In this document: piece after piece, positions 63,526 through 64,000 of the stretch | Layout: the number at the start of each line of letters is the position of its first letter | Position numbering within the stretch: the first letter of the stretch is position 1 | Source: Flavobacterium psychrophilum | GTDB taxonomy: Bacteria; Bacteroidota; Bacteroidia; Flavobacteriales; Flavobacteriaceae | Reading direction: 5' to 3' | Length of the DNA: 64,000 nucleotides | Assembly (NCBI GenBank): GCA_945862065.1 | Contig: CAMAWT010000015.1 | Span: forward strand, 4,223 to 68,222 | Program-made: the position numbers and the translations under genes | Notes under the pieces: generated by a model | Told to the model about the DNA's origin: nothing | Seen by the model: only the letters and a program-made list of their open reading frames with translations | Database searches by the model: none

Positions 63526-63783
63526 TTACAGGTAATCTGATATTTTAGTTTCATCATTTTTAATAGCACCTATTCCCATTGCTAATAAAATCAAGTCTTT
63601 TTTTTGTTCTGGTTTAACGTTTTTGCGTAAATTATTTTGTAATACTTCGATTGGAGCTTCCCACCAATCTTCCATTTCAATTTCTGCTGGGTTTCCGTAA
63701 TGCAAAATTAAATCTCCTAAACCGTGTCTATCGTCAGCGATTGCATTTAATAATTTTTCAATGTCTGTTTTCATTAAATTCAA
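63526..63783 (-). CDS. Small acidic protein of unknown function, cassette 5
   Basis: 85 residues, predicted helical, no signal peptide (MKTDIEKLLNAIADDRHGLGDLILHYG, in part). Gene 18 bases before the lipoprotein gene, same strand. First gene of cassette 5. A start two or three codons later is possible. Confidence 0.65.
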   Translation of the reverse strand: MNLMKTDIEKLLNAIADDRHGLGDLILHYGNPAEIEMEDWWEAPIEVLQNNLRKNVKPEQKKDLILLAMGIGAIKNDETKISDYL

Positions 63784-63853
63784 ATTTTATTATGGTAACT
63801 AAAAATGTTTTTAAATTTCTGTTTTAGCAGTTTTGGTCATTGCTGTCCGCTAA

Positions 63854-63985
63854 CGTTTCGCAGCTACAAGAAGTTGCGTACTTCATTCACTGACTATTAC
63901 AAATATAGACAAAACTTTGATTCAACAATTACCATTTCTGATAATGCCCAAGTCTAGCAATTTCTTGTAACTGCTGTTAGCGGTT
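63854..63985 (-). repeat. attC-like palindrome E6
   Basis: Arms 63854-63877 and 63957-63982 (GCAGCTACAAGAAGTTGC with GCAATTTCTTGTAACTGC). Loop promoter TTG (63928-63926), 18 bases, TATATTTG (63907-63900), directed at cassette 5. The next cassette begins right of 63985 and runs beyond the window. Confidence 0.85.
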
Positions 63986-64000
63986 CGGCTTTTTATCTTC

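Noticed and set aside
56964-64000. Insertion sequences as the cause of the repeats
   Set aside because: No transposase gene or transposase fragment is seen anywhere in the window.

Overview
The window is a chromosomal segment of a Bacteroidota bacterium, almost certainly a Flavobacterium or close Flavobacteriaceae relative. The evidence is AT-rich DNA, a gldJ-porU-porV gliding/type IX secretion (T9SS) cluster, T9SS-type surface proteins, and Bacteroidota-type promoters (TTG, about 19 bases, TAnnTTTG).

Layout. 1-6646: a very large repeat-built surface protein (3' end outside the window) and a small secreted partner, minus strand. 6873-10331: a secreted polysaccharide deacetylase, then a sulfur detoxification pair (TauE/SafE exporter and a CstB-like persulfide dioxygenase-rhodanese). 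10366-18738: murF, gldJ, porU, porV. 18806-22070: cytidine deaminase, then pyruvate dehydrogenase E1 alpha and E2. 22120-30900: glycosyltransferase, tRNA-Val, folC, exbB-exbD and tonB, interrupted by small islands of secreted or lipoprotein genes bracketed by inverted copies of a structured repeat (called R1 here). 30956-46436: amino-acid dehydrogenase, anmK, acyl-CoA dehydrogenase, an SDR/SprT/membrane protein/mannose-1-phosphate guanylyltransferase run, mlaFE, a glycan island (GT2 and methyltransferase) bracketed by an inverted 121-bp repeat (R2), a KAS III enzyme, a truncated globin, gcvP and a UbiA-like protein. 46472-55504: M3 peptidase, purE and purK with two toxin-antitoxin pairs beside them, adk, a CNNM/CorC-type protein and obgE. 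55831-56634: a T9SS cargo protein.

56964-64000 is the unusual part. It is an array of minus-strand gene cassettes separated by long imperfect palindromes that behave like integron attC sites. For all five cassettes whose two ends are visible, the bases at the start of the cassette are the inverted complement of the bases just before the palindrome at its own end (GTTGTGCGTT/AACGCACAAC; GTTATAGCC/GGCTATAAC; GTTAGCAGTA/TACTGCTAAC; GTTAGCGGA/TCCGCTAAC; one pair with a mismatch). That is the integron rule of a G|TT crossover. Three of the palindromes carry a textbook Bacteroidota promoter in the unpaired loop, aimed into the next cassette. A 97-bp cassette with no gene is present in two identical copies. 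Cargo includes a TetR operon, an ArsR/SRPBCC/DoxX/YdeI operon, a DUF4259-like protein, a MORN-repeat protein and a lipoprotein pair. No integrase is in the window; by polarity it would lie to the right.

The core genes (cell wall, T9SS, central metabolism, purine synthesis, ribosome GTPase) look ordinary. The accessory genes sit in positions marked by repeats, which suggests that several repeat families have shaped this genome's variable content.
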